Source: Paenibacillus polygoni (GTDB taxonomy: Bacteria; Bacillota; Bacilli; Paenibacillales; Paenibacillaceae). From it: DNA of 64,000 bases. The stretch spans positions 4,802,001-4,866,000 of the forward strand of contig NZ_CP127162.1 of NCBI RefSeq assembly GCF_030263935.1, in the 5' to 3' direction. This document shows, one piece after another, positions 18,457-27,248 of the stretch (the stretch's first letter is position 1; every line of letters begins with the position of its first letter). A program made the position numbers and the translations under genes. The notes under the pieces were generated by a model, which was not told the origin of the DNA, did not search any database, and saw only the letters and a program-made list of their open reading frames with translations.

Positions 18457-18783
18457 TTAATTTTTACGCATATCTTCGAGCATGGAAATCGCACTGACTA
18501 ATTGTTTATCAAAAATTTGTTTGGCTACAGCCAGCAGTTCCTTAATAAGAGGATCTCGAAGGGAGTAGATCACGGAAGTTCCTTCTTTCACACTAGACAC
18601 CACATTTTTAGAGCGAAGTACGGCAAGCTGCTGAGAAACGGCAGAACCTTCGGATCCAAGAATCGTCTGAATCTCGTTAACTGTTTTTTCTCCTTCGCTG
18701 AGTACCTCAAGTATTCGGATACGCATAGGATGAGCCAGCGCCTTGAAAAATTCAGCTTTAAATTGTTGGACTTCATTATTCAT
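18457..18783 (-). CDS. ArsR/SmtB-family winged-helix regulator without metal-site cysteines
   Basis: 108 residues with the ArsR fold: KALAHPMRIRILEVL, then recognition helix GSAVSQQLAVLRSKNVV and wing VKEGTSVIYSL. There is no cysteine in the whole protein, so the ELCVC arsenic/cadmium site of classical members is missing; it may sense something other than thiophilic metal. Start ATG at 18783 follows AAGGAG at 10 nt. It precedes the SulP gene on the same strand and probably controls it and itself. Confidence 0.87.
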   Translation of the reverse strand: MNNEVQQFKAEFFKALAHPMRIRILEVLSEGEKTVNEIQTILGSEGSAVSQQLAVLRSKNVVSSVKEGTSVIYSLRDPLIKELLAVAKQIFDKQLVSAISMLEDMRKN

Positions 18784-18953
18784 AGGTAGTTAACTCCTTG
18801 GATTGTTCCTGAAAATATATTGTTATCATAGCACAGGACCTGCTGTGCTGAAACCTCTAGTCAAAAGTTGACTATTCAGTGACCTTATCTGCTGGGTAAT
18901 GGATAAAAGATACTGAATTATAAATAACCTTACAATAGAGGAGACCATGGATT

Positions 18954-19841
18954 ATGAAGCAAGCCATGATTATTATCAATCCTTCTTCCGGAAAAGAAGA
19001 GGCACTGGAGTACGTCCGCCAAGTGGAAGATATTTTGCGTAACAAGGGATATGAAGTCCGTGTAAGTGAGACTGCTAAACCACTCGATGCAACCAAATTC
19101 TGTCTGCAGGCCTGCAAGGAATATGTTGATCTTGTGATCTCTATTGGTGGTGACGGCACCCTTCACGAGACGATTAATGGACTCATAGACCAAGAACACC
19201 GCCCTACACTCGGTGTAGTTCCTCTCGGTACAGTTAACGATTTCGCCCGCGCGCTGAACATTCCCCTTAATCCGGAAAAGGCCATTCAGACCCTCACATC
19301 GTCTCTCGTCAAAACTGTAGATATTGGAAAAATGAATGACCGCTTGTTCGCCAATGTCGTTGCAGCAGGTTCATTAGCGGAATCCTTATCTTCCGTATCT
19401 TCTGAGGAGAAGACGAAGCTTGGTGCTTTTGCTTATTTGAAAGAAGGATTCAAAGAATTAATAAAAACATCATCACACCCTCTTACCATTACGCATGATG
19501 GGGAGACTTGGAGCGGTGAGTCCCTATTATTTGTCGTTGCACTCACGAACTCCGTAGGCGGCTTTGAAAAAATGGTGCCTGAGGCATCTGTTGATGACGG
19601 TCTGCTCCACTGTTTTATCATAAAAGATATTAACGTATTTAGTACGATTACCGTAGGTACATCTTTGTTATTTGGAAGCCTGAAAGAACATAAAGATGTC
19701 GTCTATTTTACCGCCAAAGAGGTTCAAGTAACTTCATCAGCGCAGCTGCACACCAACGTCGATGGCGAGGATGGTCCTCCTCTTCCGCTCGAACTCCGCA
19801 TTCTGCCTTCTCATATTCAGGTTATTGTGCCGGAAGAGTAG
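18954..19841 (+). CDS. YegS/BmrU-type lipid (diacylglycerol-like) kinase
   Basis: 295 residues with the catalytic-domain signature IGGDGTLHETINGL near residue 64 and PLGTVNDFAR near residue 93, followed by the beta-rich C-terminal domain ending in the conserved NVDGEDGPPLPLELRI region. The family phosphorylates diacylglycerol or related lipids at the membrane using ATP. ATG at 18954 follows GAGGAGA; an earlier ATG (18947) is out of frame. Whether the substrate is diacylglycerol (DgkB role) or another lipid cannot be decided. Confidence 0.88.
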   Translation: MKQAMIIINPSSGKEEALEYVRQVEDILRNKGYEVRVSETAKPLDATKFCLQACKEYVDLVISIGGDGTLHETINGLIDQEHRPTLGVVPLGTVNDFARALNIPLNPEKAIQTLTSSLVKTVDIGKMNDRLFANVVAAGSLAESLSSVSSEEKTKLGAFAYLKEGFKELIKTSSHPLTITHDGETWSGESLLFVVALTNSVGGFEKMVPEASVDDGLLHCFIIKDINVFSTITVGTSLLFGSLKEHKDVVYFTAKEVQVTSSAQLHTNVDGEDGPPLPLELRILPSHIQVIVPEE

Positions 19842-19853
19842 TTAATTATGCTG

Positions 19854-21419
19854 TTATGAAGCCTTGCTGTAAGGGTGGACACAGTTCCGCCCTTTTTCCT
19901 TCGCCATATAGAGAGCCTCATCCGCCTGTCTCATAAGTGTAATTAGAGGAAGGGTTTCACCCTGCTGTATATGGACATGCGACACTCCAAAACTGGAGGT
20001 GACCCGGACCTCCTTGCCATTCACAAGCATACACTTGTCAGCAACATGAGCTCTTATGGAATCAGCGACTTTATATGCCTCGGTCAGCGAAGTGTCCGGC
20101 AGACATAATATGAATTCATCGCCGCCATACCTGCCTGCAATATGTACCGGCTGTATATTGATTTTCACTGCTTCTGCTACATGGGTGAGAACAATATCAC
20201 CTGCTTCGTGTCCAATTTTATCATTCACTTGTTTAAAATAATCAACATCAAACATAATCATGGAGAAAGATCCTCCTGATTGACTGAGCTTGTTCAAATA
20301 GTCCTCCGATTCACGCATCAGTGCCCTTTTATTGAGCATTCCCGTTAAACTGTCGGTATCGGCAAGTTCTTTTAACTTTTCCTCCATAACCACTCTTTCT
20401 GTAATATTGGCAAAAGAAACAATGGTTCCGACTCTTTCCTTACGTTTATTTCGAATGGGTGCAAAATGGATATGATAATAACGTGTCTCTCCATGATGTA
20501 AAAACTGCTGATCTTGCTCTCTTCCTGCCTCAATAATCGCAATCAGCTCAGGATAACCGCTAAACGCTTCACTAATCTGCTTTCCGATCGCTTTCTTATG
20601 AAGTGCAGGTACGATATCCAGCATAGCCTGATTATAATCAACGACCCTTTCTTTTTCGTTAAGCACCACAATTCCATCTCCCATATTCTTAAATACAATA
20701 TGTCTTGCAATAGGGATGACATCAAACATTTGGTAGCGCAAGAGTGCAATACCATGAAATACATAAGAAATACTTGTGAAAACCGGCCCTAAGTCCAATC
20801 CATACGGACTCAGCTCCATCAAATAAAGAAATCCGCCAATTAGTGGAACGATCAGCCCGGTGACCATTACGAGAATTTGAGACCGGAACTTGGAACTGTG
20901 TGCACTGCGAAGGCCTCGGAATAGTATAGTAATACTTGCAATCATGCAGCCGTATAAGAAAGCCGTATGCACACCAAACCATAACCCATATTCTAAATCC
21001 ACCATAGGAAAAGGACGATCGCTGCGGAGTTTCATTGATGTGTAGTACAGATGGTGAAAGTCGTTTGTCGCTTGAAGCAATAGAGTGATCGCAGGAATCA
21101 GAAATAGACTGTAGAAAATAGACCGTCTTAGCTGAACTCCCACGTATTCTACACACATGAGTAAAGTAAAAACCGGAATCAGCACCAGTGGTATATACTC
21201 AATTCTAATCCAGAACATAATCCGCTCTATAGAGGTACTCACCAGTTCAAAAATATACGCAAATGAAAAAAGGGAGGCTAACAGAGATAATACAATGTAA
21301 TAACGACCTCCCGGAGAATTCCTAAATGTCAGCGTACCGTAAATGCATAAACAGAGACTGAGTGTCCCTCCAAATAGAATAATAATAATAGGTGCAAGCA
21401 ACGCTTCTGTCATACTCAT
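19854..21419 (-). CDS. Membrane-bound diguanylate cyclase (7TM - PAS - GGDEF)
   Basis: 521 residues: an N-terminal domain of seven helices (about 1-225, the histidine-kinase N-terminal 7TM type), a PAS domain (about 230-345, with EKERVVDYNQAML) and a GGDEF domain (about 355-515). The active-site loop is GRYGGDEFILCLP, intact, with DVDYFKQVND for metal binding. The RxxD product-inhibition site five residues before the loop is absent (VHIAG instead), so feedback inhibition by c-di-GMP may be lost. It makes cyclic di-GMP from two GTP. A c-di-GMP riboswitch lies 11 kb away in this window. Monocistronic, ATG at 21419 with a weak ribosome binding site; convergent with the lipid kinase only 12 bases away. 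Confidence 0.9.
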   Translation of the reverse strand: MSMTEALLAPIIIILFGGTLSLCLCIYGTLTFRNSPGGRYYIVLSLLASLFSFAYIFELVSTSIERIMFWIRIEYIPLVLIPVFTLLMCVEYVGVQLRRSIFYSLFLIPAITLLLQATNDFHHLYYTSMKLRSDRPFPMVDLEYGLWFGVHTAFLYGCMIASITILFRGLRSAHSSKFRSQILVMVTGLIVPLIGGFLYLMELSPYGLDLGPVFTSISYVFHGIALLRYQMFDVIPIARHIVFKNMGDGIVVLNEKERVVDYNQAMLDIVPALHKKAIGKQISEAFSGYPELIAIIEAGREQDQQFLHHGETRYYHIHFAPIRNKRKERVGTIVSFANITERVVMEEKLKELADTDSLTGMLNKRALMRESEDYLNKLSQSGGSFSMIMFDVDYFKQVNDKIGHEAGDIVLTHVAEAVKINIQPVHIAGRYGGDEFILCLPDTSLTEAYKVADSIRAHVADKCMLVNGKEVRVTSSFGVSHVHIQQGETLPLITLMRQADEALYMAKEKGRNCVHPYSKAS

Positions 21420-21517
21420 ATTCCCATCTTCACCAGCTCCGATTTTAAATCTTGATGCCTTATTATATAGCAGAAACTTCCATAAAAACAGCAGAAAATT
21501 ACAAAAATCGACAAATC

Positions 21518-21563
21518 AAAAAACCTCGAAATCCTCTCTGTTACAGGAGAATCGAGGTTTTTT
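21518..21563 (-). terminator. Terminator of the LLM oxidoreductase gene
   Basis: Stem AAACCTCGA / TCGAGGTTT with additional inner pairs CCTCTCTGT / ACAGGAG; T-run on the minus strand. It lies 14 bases past the stop. Confidence 0.85.
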
Positions 21564-21576
21564 ATAGGTTAGAAGC

Positions 21577-22632
21577 TTAGATACCGCCTGCAGCTTCCCA
21601 TTTTGCAATCTCTGTACGGACCATAGGGGCTACTTTGGTGCCCAGCAGTTCGATCGCCCGCATTACGTCCGCGTGCGGCATCGTACCAAGAGGAACATGC
21701 AGCATAAACCGGGTGATGCCCACATTTTTGCGTAGATAAATGATCTTCTCTGCCACTGTCTGCGGATCACCTACATATAGTGCTCCTTCGAGACTACGAG
21801 CGGCATCATAACTCGAACGAGTATAAGAAGGCCAGCCACGTTCCTTGCCAATCACGTTCATGCTCTGCTGCGTCGGCAGGAAGAAGGTATCTACTGCAGA
21901 CTCTAAATCATCACCTACAAAACCATGAGAATGAGAGGCAACCGCCAGCTTGGAAGCATCATGACCAGCATGGGTTGCTGCTTTTTTATATAACTGAACG
22001 AGCGGCGCAAACTGAGTCGGTCTGCCCCCAATGATCGCAAGTACCAGCGGTAAACCAAGTAGACCGGCACGAATGACGGACTCCTGATTGCCGCCGCTTC
22101 CAATCCATATTGGCAGCGGATCTTGCACCGGACGCGGATATACGCCTAGATTTTGAATTGCCGGACGATGTGTACCGCTCCAGGTTACTTTTTCGGATTC
22201 ACGTAACTTTAGTAAGAGATCCAGTTTTTCATCAAATAACGTATCATAATCGTTCAGATCATATCCAAACAAGGGGAAGGATTCAATAAAGGAACCCCGT
22301 CCTGCCATAATCTCTGCTCGGCCATTTGAAATCCCATCTAGTGTAGCAAAATCCTGAAAGACACGTACAGGATCAGCCGAAGACAGCACTGTTACTGCAC
22401 TTGTTAAGCGAATATGGCTTGTTTGGGCTGCTGCTGCAGCCAGTACCATAGCGGGACTCGAAGCCGCATAATCTTTTCGATGATGCTCCCCTACTCCATA
22501 TACATCAAGGCCTACCTCATCTGCAAGCACGATCTCCTCGACTACTTCACGCAAACGCTGTGCGTGACTCATGACTTCACCTGTGTGCACATCTGGAGAA
22601 GTTTCTGCAAACGTACTAATTCCAATTTCCAT
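21577..22632 (-). CDS. LLM-class flavin-dependent oxidoreductase (luciferase-like)
   Basis: 351 residues from ATG 22632, preceded by GGAGGGG. The luciferase-like TIM barrel is shown by GVGEHHRKDYAASSPAMVLA, LTSAVTVLSSADPVRV, and GRAEIMAGRGSF, the FMN-contacting segments of the bacterial luciferase/alkanal monooxygenase family. Members use FMNH2 and oxygen, or F420, on very diverse substrates. No flavin reductase lies next to it and it forms a single-gene unit with its own terminator, so the substrate is unknown. Confidence 0.85.
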   Translation of the reverse strand: MEIGISTFAETSPDVHTGEVMSHAQRLREVVEEIVLADEVGLDVYGVGEHHRKDYAASSPAMVLAAAAAQTSHIRLTSAVTVLSSADPVRVFQDFATLDGISNGRAEIMAGRGSFIESFPLFGYDLNDYDTLFDEKLDLLLKLRESEKVTWSGTHRPAIQNLGVYPRPVQDPLPIWIGSGGNQESVIRAGLLGLPLVLAIIGGRPTQFAPLVQLYKKAATHAGHDASKLAVASHSHGFVGDDLESAVDTFFLPTQQSMNVIGKERGWPSYTRSSYDAARSLEGALYVGDPQTVAEKIIYLRKNVGITRFMLHVPLGTMPHADVMRAIELLGTKVAPMVRTEIAKWEAAGGI

Positions 22633-22772
22633 CCTAACCCCTCCAATATATTTAGACTTAAAATTGTAAGTAAATAACTTTATTATAATAACTATATATT
22701 GAGGGTTTCTCTTGGTTTTAGCAAGAAGTTTCTCCAATATTGGATAGAGAACTCTTATTGTATGCAAAATGT

Positions 22773-22832
22773 AAAAAGAGCTGTTTATCCCAAGTTAGCT
22801 TGCTTGAACAAGCCATTGGTTGAACAACTCTG
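22773..22832 (-). terminator. Terminator of the NAD-epimerase gene
   Basis: A long, interrupted hairpin on the minus strand: outer AGAGTTGTT / AACAGCTCT, middle CCAA / TTGG, tip GCTTG-TT-CAAGC, followed by TTTTT. It lies 22 bases past the stop codon. Confidence 0.7.
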
Positions 22833-22854
22833 TATGTGAAATGACTATCTATTT

Positions 22855-23871
22855 TTATTTTTTCATCGCAGACTGAGCGGTACGGAGTACGGAAATGATT
22901 TTATCGCACCACTGATCAAACTCCTCATCTTCTACCTGATACTCAGGATGATCAAGAATATAATCTACCGTCTCCCTAATCCCCTGATCTACCCTCGTTG
23001 TTGCTGCATATTCTGGAACCAGTCTTTTCAGCTTGGAATTATCAAAAACAACGGTGTTGGCCTTATCCCCGAGCAAGCCGCCGCGATAATCTTCACTGCT
23101 GCAAGCATCGAGAAATTCAGAAGCGACATGAACAGCGTTCAGTTTCACTCCGAGTGCATCAGCAATTGTTTCGTAAATCTGATTCCAAGTAACGGATTCA
23201 TCCGAGGTAATATGCACGGACTCTCCTATAGCATGAAGATTTCCCATAAGACCAATGAATCCCTTTGCAAAATCACGATTATGTGTCAACGTCCATAAGG
23301 AGGTACCATCTCCATGAATTAAAACCGGCTTATTTTCCAGCATTCTTTTCGCAACCTGCCACGTTCCCTTGCTGCCATGAACACCAAGAGGGATAGAGCG
23401 CTCGTCATACGTATGGCTAGGTCTAACAATCGTAATTGGGAACCCGTCTTCTCTGTATAATTTCATTAAATAGTCCTCGCAGGCAATTTTGTTGCGAGAA
23501 TATTCCCAATACGGATTGGCTAGCGGGGTTCCTTCCGTAATTCGGTAATCCGATAGGGGTGTCTGATAGGCAGACGCAGAACTTATAAATATAAATTGCT
23601 TGGTTTTCCCTTTAAAAAGCCGGTAATCCCGCTCAAGTTGAGCTGGTTCAAAAGCAATAAAATCAGTGACAACATCAAAATGAAGATCTTCAATTAAAGT
23701 CGCTACTTCTTCTTCGTTACGAATATCCGCAGTTAGTATATGTGCCCCTTGGGGTAAGTCTGTATTTCGGTTTCCTCTGTTCAGCAAGTACAACTCACAG
23801 CCTTGTTCTATTAGCTGTCTAGAAATTGCTGTACTAATGGTACCTGTTCCTCCAATGAATAGCACTCTCAT
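22855..23871 (-). CDS. NAD-dependent epimerase/dehydratase (extended SDR family)
   Basis: 338 residues. The Rossmann motif is FIGGTGTISTAIS at the N-terminus, IFISSASAYQ provides the serine region, and YWEYSRNKIACE holds the YxxxK pair (Tyr-Ser-Arg-Asn-Lys). FDNSKLKRLVPEY in the C-terminal half is typical of the subfamily related to chloroplast CSP41-like epimerases. It likely acts on a nucleotide sugar or related substrate, but no sugar cluster surrounds it. ATG follows GGAGGTG. Confidence 0.83.
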   Translation of the reverse strand: MRVLFIGGTGTISTAISRQLIEQGCELYLLNRGNRNTDLPQGAHILTADIRNEEEVATLIEDLHFDVVTDFIAFEPAQLERDYRLFKGKTKQFIFISSASAYQTPLSDYRITEGTPLANPYWEYSRNKIACEDYLMKLYREDGFPITIVRPSHTYDERSIPLGVHGSKGTWQVAKRMLENKPVLIHGDGTSLWTLTHNRDFAKGFIGLMGNLHAIGESVHITSDESVTWNQIYETIADALGVKLNAVHVASEFLDACSSEDYRGGLLGDKANTVVFDNSKLKRLVPEYAATTRVDQGIRETVDYILDHPEYQVEDEEFDQWCDKIISVLRTAQSAMKK

Positions 23872-24027
23872 TACTGCACCTCCGAAGATTAGAATAGGAC
23901 GATTCTAGTTTAAGATAGCATGCATGCCCATCGATTACAATTTGTTGCTATTCTACCAATACTAAAGGGGATGTTTGCTGATTTAAGCTTGACATTATGT
24001 ATAAAAAAATTAATTACTTCAGAGGTT

Positions 24028-24080
24028 AAAAAAACATCGGCAACTAAGGACATTAACTCATCGTCCTCAGCTGCCGATGT
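24028..24080 (-). terminator. Terminator of the PhnA/YjdM gene
   Basis: 18-bp stem ACATCGGCAACTAAGGAC / GTCCTCAGCTGCCGATGT with a few mismatches; long T-run on the minus strand. Confidence 0.85.
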
Positions 24081-24095
24081 TCTATATCGAATAAA

Positions 24096-24434
24096 TTATA
24101 CCTTTTTAACAAACTCTGACTTTAATTTCATCGCTCCAAATCCGTCGATCTTACAATCGATATCGTGATCTCCGTCAATCAGGCGGATATTTTTCACTTT
24201 TGTACCGATCTTGATCACAGATGAGCTTCCTTTTACTTTCAGATCCTTAATTACAGTTACGGTATCTCCATCGTTTAGCACGTTACCATTCGAATCTTTA
24301 ATTACTCTTGTATCTTCATTGCTTTCCATATCAGCAGGGTTCCACTCATGGAAACACTCGGGACATACTAGTGAAGTTCCATCTTCGTACGTATATTCAG
24401 AATTACATTTCGGACAGTTAGGCAAATCAGACAT
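24096..24434 (-). CDS. PhnA/YjdM-family zinc-ribbon protein
   Basis: 112 residues from ATG 24434 (GAGGA at 8 nt; a TTG 15 bases upstream is less likely). The N-terminus carries a zinc ribbon, CPKC and CPEC separated by about 16 residues, followed by the PhnA C-terminal domain ([37 protein letters not shown]). Despite the name the family is not phosphonoacetate hydrolase. Its molecular role is unknown; it is conserved, small and cytoplasmic. Confidence 0.9.
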   Translation of the reverse strand: MSDLPNCPKCNSEYTYEDGTSLVCPECFHEWNPADMESNEDTRVIKDSNGNVLNDGDTVTVIKDLKVKGSSSVIKIGTKVKNIRLIDGDHDIDCKIDGFGAMKLKSEFVKKV

Positions 24435-24471
24435 CTTTTCATTCCTCAATTCCTTAGATATTTGTTTGTCG

Positions 24472-24499
24472 TAGACAGACCTTTCGGTCCTTAGTCCGT
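24472..24499. promoter_or_regulatory. Imperfect dyad in the divergent phnA / aldo-keto reductase gap
   Basis: TAGACAGACC and CGGTCCTTAGTC around a TTT centre form an imperfect palindrome resembling TetR-family operators of the AGACC-CGGTCT type. It is followed by TATAAT at 24502-24507. No TetR gene lies nearby, so the call is weak. Confidence 0.3.
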
Positions 24500-24624
24500 T
24501 CTATAATATCATAATTTTCAGATATTAAGAAATATGCAAATAGATTTAGTCTTGTAAACGGTAACAGTTGTATGTCAAAATCAATAGGGAGCATAGTTTG
24601 TCTACATAAAAAGGAGGAACATGA

Positions 24625-25542
24625 ATGAGAACGATGAAACTTGGAAGCAGTTCACTTGAAGTACCCGTAATAGCGGTAGGCTGTATGCGTATAAACTCTT
24701 TGGATAAAGCAGGAGCTGAACATTTTGTTCAAACCGCTCTTGAAGAAGGAGCTAACTTCTTTGATCACGCGGATATTTACGGCGGTGGAGAATGCGAAGA
24801 AATTTTTGCAGATGCCATTCATATGAACGATGACATCCGAGAAAAGATCATCCTCCAATCCAAATGCGGTATTCGAAACGGCATGTTTGATTTTTCCAAA
24901 GAGCATATTTTAGATTCCGTTGACCGTATTTTGGCTCGTCTCAAAACCGATTATCTAGATACCTTGCTGCTTCATCGTCCAGATGCACTTGTTGAACCAG
25001 AAGAGGTAGCAGAGGCTTTCGATATTCTAGAGAGTTCAGGTAAAGTTCGTCACTTTGGGGTGTCCAACCAGAACCCAATGCAAATTGAACTCCTAAAGAA
25101 ATATGTGAAACAGCCGTTAATTGCAAATCAGCTGCAGCTTAGTATCACGAACACAACCATGATTTCAAGCGGCATAAATGTAAATATGGAGAATGAAGCT
25201 GCGGTCAATCGAGACGGAAGTATCCTTGATTATTGCAGATTACATGATATTACGATTCAGCCATGGTCCCCGTTCCAATATGGATTCTTTGAAGGGGTGT
25301 TCCTTGGAAGCGATAAATTCCCTGAACTGAATCAAGCCATTGACCAGATTGCGGAGAGATATTCGGTAAGCAATACAACGATGGCAATCGCCTGGTTACT
25401 TCGCCATCCTGCACAAATGCAGCCTGTCATTGGAACCATGAATTTGGAGCGTCTAAAAGACTGCTGTAAAGCAGCTGATATTCGTTTGACTCGTGAGGAA
25501 TGGTATGAAATTTACCGCGCAGCCGGGAATGTACTTCCATAA
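24625..25542 (+). CDS. Aldo/keto reductase (YdhF-like)
   Basis: 305 residues of the AKR TIM barrel. The catalytic tetrad is visible: Asp in FFDHADIYGGGE (with the Tyr), Lys in LQSKCGI and His in LLLHRPDAL; the NADPH end is marked by PVIGTMNLERLKDC. It resembles E. coli YdhF-type reductases that reduce aldehydes or ketones with NADPH. ATG follows AAGGAGG at 6 nt. A single-gene unit, divergent from phnA. Confidence 0.9.
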   Translation: MRTMKLGSSSLEVPVIAVGCMRINSLDKAGAEHFVQTALEEGANFFDHADIYGGGECEEIFADAIHMNDDIREKIILQSKCGIRNGMFDFSKEHILDSVDRILARLKTDYLDTLLLHRPDALVEPEEVAEAFDILESSGKVRHFGVSNQNPMQIELLKKYVKQPLIANQLQLSITNTTMISSGINVNMENEAAVNRDGSILDYCRLHDITIQPWSPFQYGFFEGVFLGSDKFPELNQAIDQIAERYSVSNTTMAIAWLLRHPAQMQPVIGTMNLERLKDCCKAADIRLTREEWYEIYRAAGNVLP

Positions 25543-25572
25543 AATAGTTATGAAACGATGATTAATAAGCCA

Positions 25573-25605
25573 GCCTCTGTTCTACGGAACAGAGGCTATA
25601 TTTTT
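25573..25605 (+). terminator. Terminator of the aldo/keto reductase gene
   Basis: Perfect 10-bp stem GCCTCTGTTC / GAACAGAGGC with a TACG loop and TATATTTTT tail. Confidence 0.88.
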
Positions 25606-25641
25606 AGAAACCAACCTGCTACTCTGCTAAAGTTGTTACCT

Positions 25642-26787
25642 CTATGGAGTTCGAACCGGAGGAATAAGACAACAGCAAGCCTGATCTGCATCAGCGGGCT
25701 GAAAGACAACCGGTTGTAAATGTCCTGCGTACCGAATGGTAGTATTCTCTGTGTCAAAGTAACGCAAGGCGTCATATACGAATTTGCTGTTTAATGAAAC
25801 TTGAAAATCCATGCCGGTTTTCATCGAGGCCGAGAGTTCGTCATTCATATCCCCTACTCCGGAGAGATTAGAATGAAGCTTTATTTTGTTACCAATGATG
25901 GAGAAATGAATGATATTTTCGCTTGCAAGTACAGAGGCACGTTCTATCGATTGCATTAGGCTTGCGGTATGGAGGGTCACCTCTGACCCAGTCAATTTAG
26001 GAATGAGATGTTCCGTATGAGGATAATCCCCTTGAAGAAGGACGGATTGGAGCGTTAACTGACCAGATAAGAACCTAATGTTATTGGTGTCGATTTGAAT
26101 TTCTGTTGTACCTTCCCCTTCCATCGTTTTCACTATTTTAAGCAGTTCTTTGATACTTTTTCTAGGTACCACCACTCGCTGGGCCCTATCATGCTTAACC
26201 TCTAGTACTTCTATAGTCATTGTTGCTAATTTTATACTATCTGTTGCCGTCAAAGTCAGCTTCTTGTCCTTGTACTCAAAGAGCACACCTGTTAAGAGTG
26301 GCCGTGACAATGTATCTACTGTAGCTGACAAGGTTTGTTTTATCGCTGATCGAAGAACTTTGTTAGATACAAGGAACCTGCTCTTATCGTCACCTGCACT
26401 ATGCCGCAGTAAAGGAAAATAATCTGCCGATTCTTTCCCCTTTATACGAAAACGAGCTTTATTTGAAGAGATGATAAGAGTCGATTTATCGCTCGCCTTT
26501 AACGTAACGTGCCCTGCGCCTAACTTCCGTATAATTTCGTATAAGTATATCGCTGGAACGATTATGCTTCCTGTCTGCTCTATAGAACAGATGTAGTCAT
26601 CACGGTCTCCAGTAACCGTATGTTCAAGGATCAAAGTGGAGTTGCTTGCTGTAAATATAAGTCGATCCTTATTAGCCTGAATATGTAATCCTGAGTTTCC
26701 TGGCATCGTATCTTGGGATACCGCTCTCATGATAAGCCGAAGTACTTTGTACAATTCCTCTCGTTCAACTACCAGAAGCACATTCAT
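25642..26787 (-). CDS. dnaN: DNA polymerase III beta subunit (sliding clamp) paralogue
   Basis: About 381 residues, full length for a bacterial beta clamp (usual 366-380). The three-domain pattern is recognisable: RPLLTGVLFEYKDKKLTLTATDS in the domain 1-2 linker region, VVVPRKSIKELLKIVK, and a C-terminus CCCLIPPVRTP that matches the clamp end (normally LILPVRTY). The sequence is strongly diverged, and it is not beside dnaA/recF, so it is a second copy rather than the replication gene. A ribbon-helix-helix gene lies 53 bases upstream in the same direction, probably in one operon. Start ATG at 26787 (a GTG precedes it). It may serve a special polymerase or act as a regulator or decoy; unknown. 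Confidence 0.85.
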   Translation of the reverse strand: MNVLLVVEREELYKVLRLIMRAVSQDTMPGNSGLHIQANKDRLIFTASNSTLILEHTVTGDRDDYICSIEQTGSIIVPAIYLYEIIRKLGAGHVTLKASDKSTLIISSNKARFRIKGKESADYFPLLRHSAGDDKSRFLVSNKVLRSAIKQTLSATVDTLSRPLLTGVLFEYKDKKLTLTATDSIKLATMTIEVLEVKHDRAQRVVVPRKSIKELLKIVKTMEGEGTTEIQIDTNNIRFLSGQLTLQSVLLQGDYPHTEHLIPKLTGSEVTLHTASLMQSIERASVLASENIIHFSIIGNKIKLHSNLSGVGDMNDELSASMKTGMDFQVSLNSKFVYDALRYFDTENTTIRYAGHLQPVVFQPADADQACCCLIPPVRTP

Positions 26788-26840
26788 CACCTCAGCCTCT
26801 CTAACCTATGTTTTTAAACTAAAGGTATTGTGAAATGGAT

Positions 26841-27080
26841 TCACCTCGATGAAAAATATTGCTCCATCATCGTGCGTATCGCTTCTGATTTAGATAATTC
26901 TAATTCTGCACAATGTTTATCGAACTGCTCCCACATCTCCTCCGTTAAGGTCAGCGATACCTTCTTCGTTACACCTATACTTTTTCGTCCTGCCCCTTCA
27001 CGAAGCCCGCCTTTGGTAAAAAGAAATCCTAGCTGACCTTCTTTATTAGAGATGCCTACTTTAATATTGTCATCAGTCAA
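26841..27080 (-). CDS. Small ribbon-helix-helix-like DNA-binding protein
   Basis: About 79 residues. The C-terminal half, KKVSLTLTEEMWEQFDKHCA followed by LSKSEAIRTMMEQYF, has the beta strand-helix-helix pattern of CopG/MetJ-type regulators. The N-terminal half (GGLREGAGRKSIG) is a basic Gly-rich tail. ATG at 27086 sits one base after AGGAGG, so TTG at 27080 with 7-nt spacing is the better start. It lies directly upstream of the beta-clamp paralogue on the same strand and may control it. The family assignment is by pattern only. Confidence 0.7.
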   Translation of the reverse strand: MTDDNIKVGISNKEGQLGFLFTKGGLREGAGRKSIGVTKKVSLTLTEEMWEQFDKHCAELELSKSEAIRTMMEQYFSSR

Positions 27081-27248
27081 ATTCATCCCTCCTAAGGATT
27101 GAATTAAGTAACTTTAATCATTTATATAATTTAATCATATCACCACTCTGATCTATTTACAATATTTTCAAGGACGGTAGAAACACAAATAAAATGAGAC
27201 CTCCCATTCTCACTTTCTGAGATGATATCGTAGGACCCTTCTATTTGA

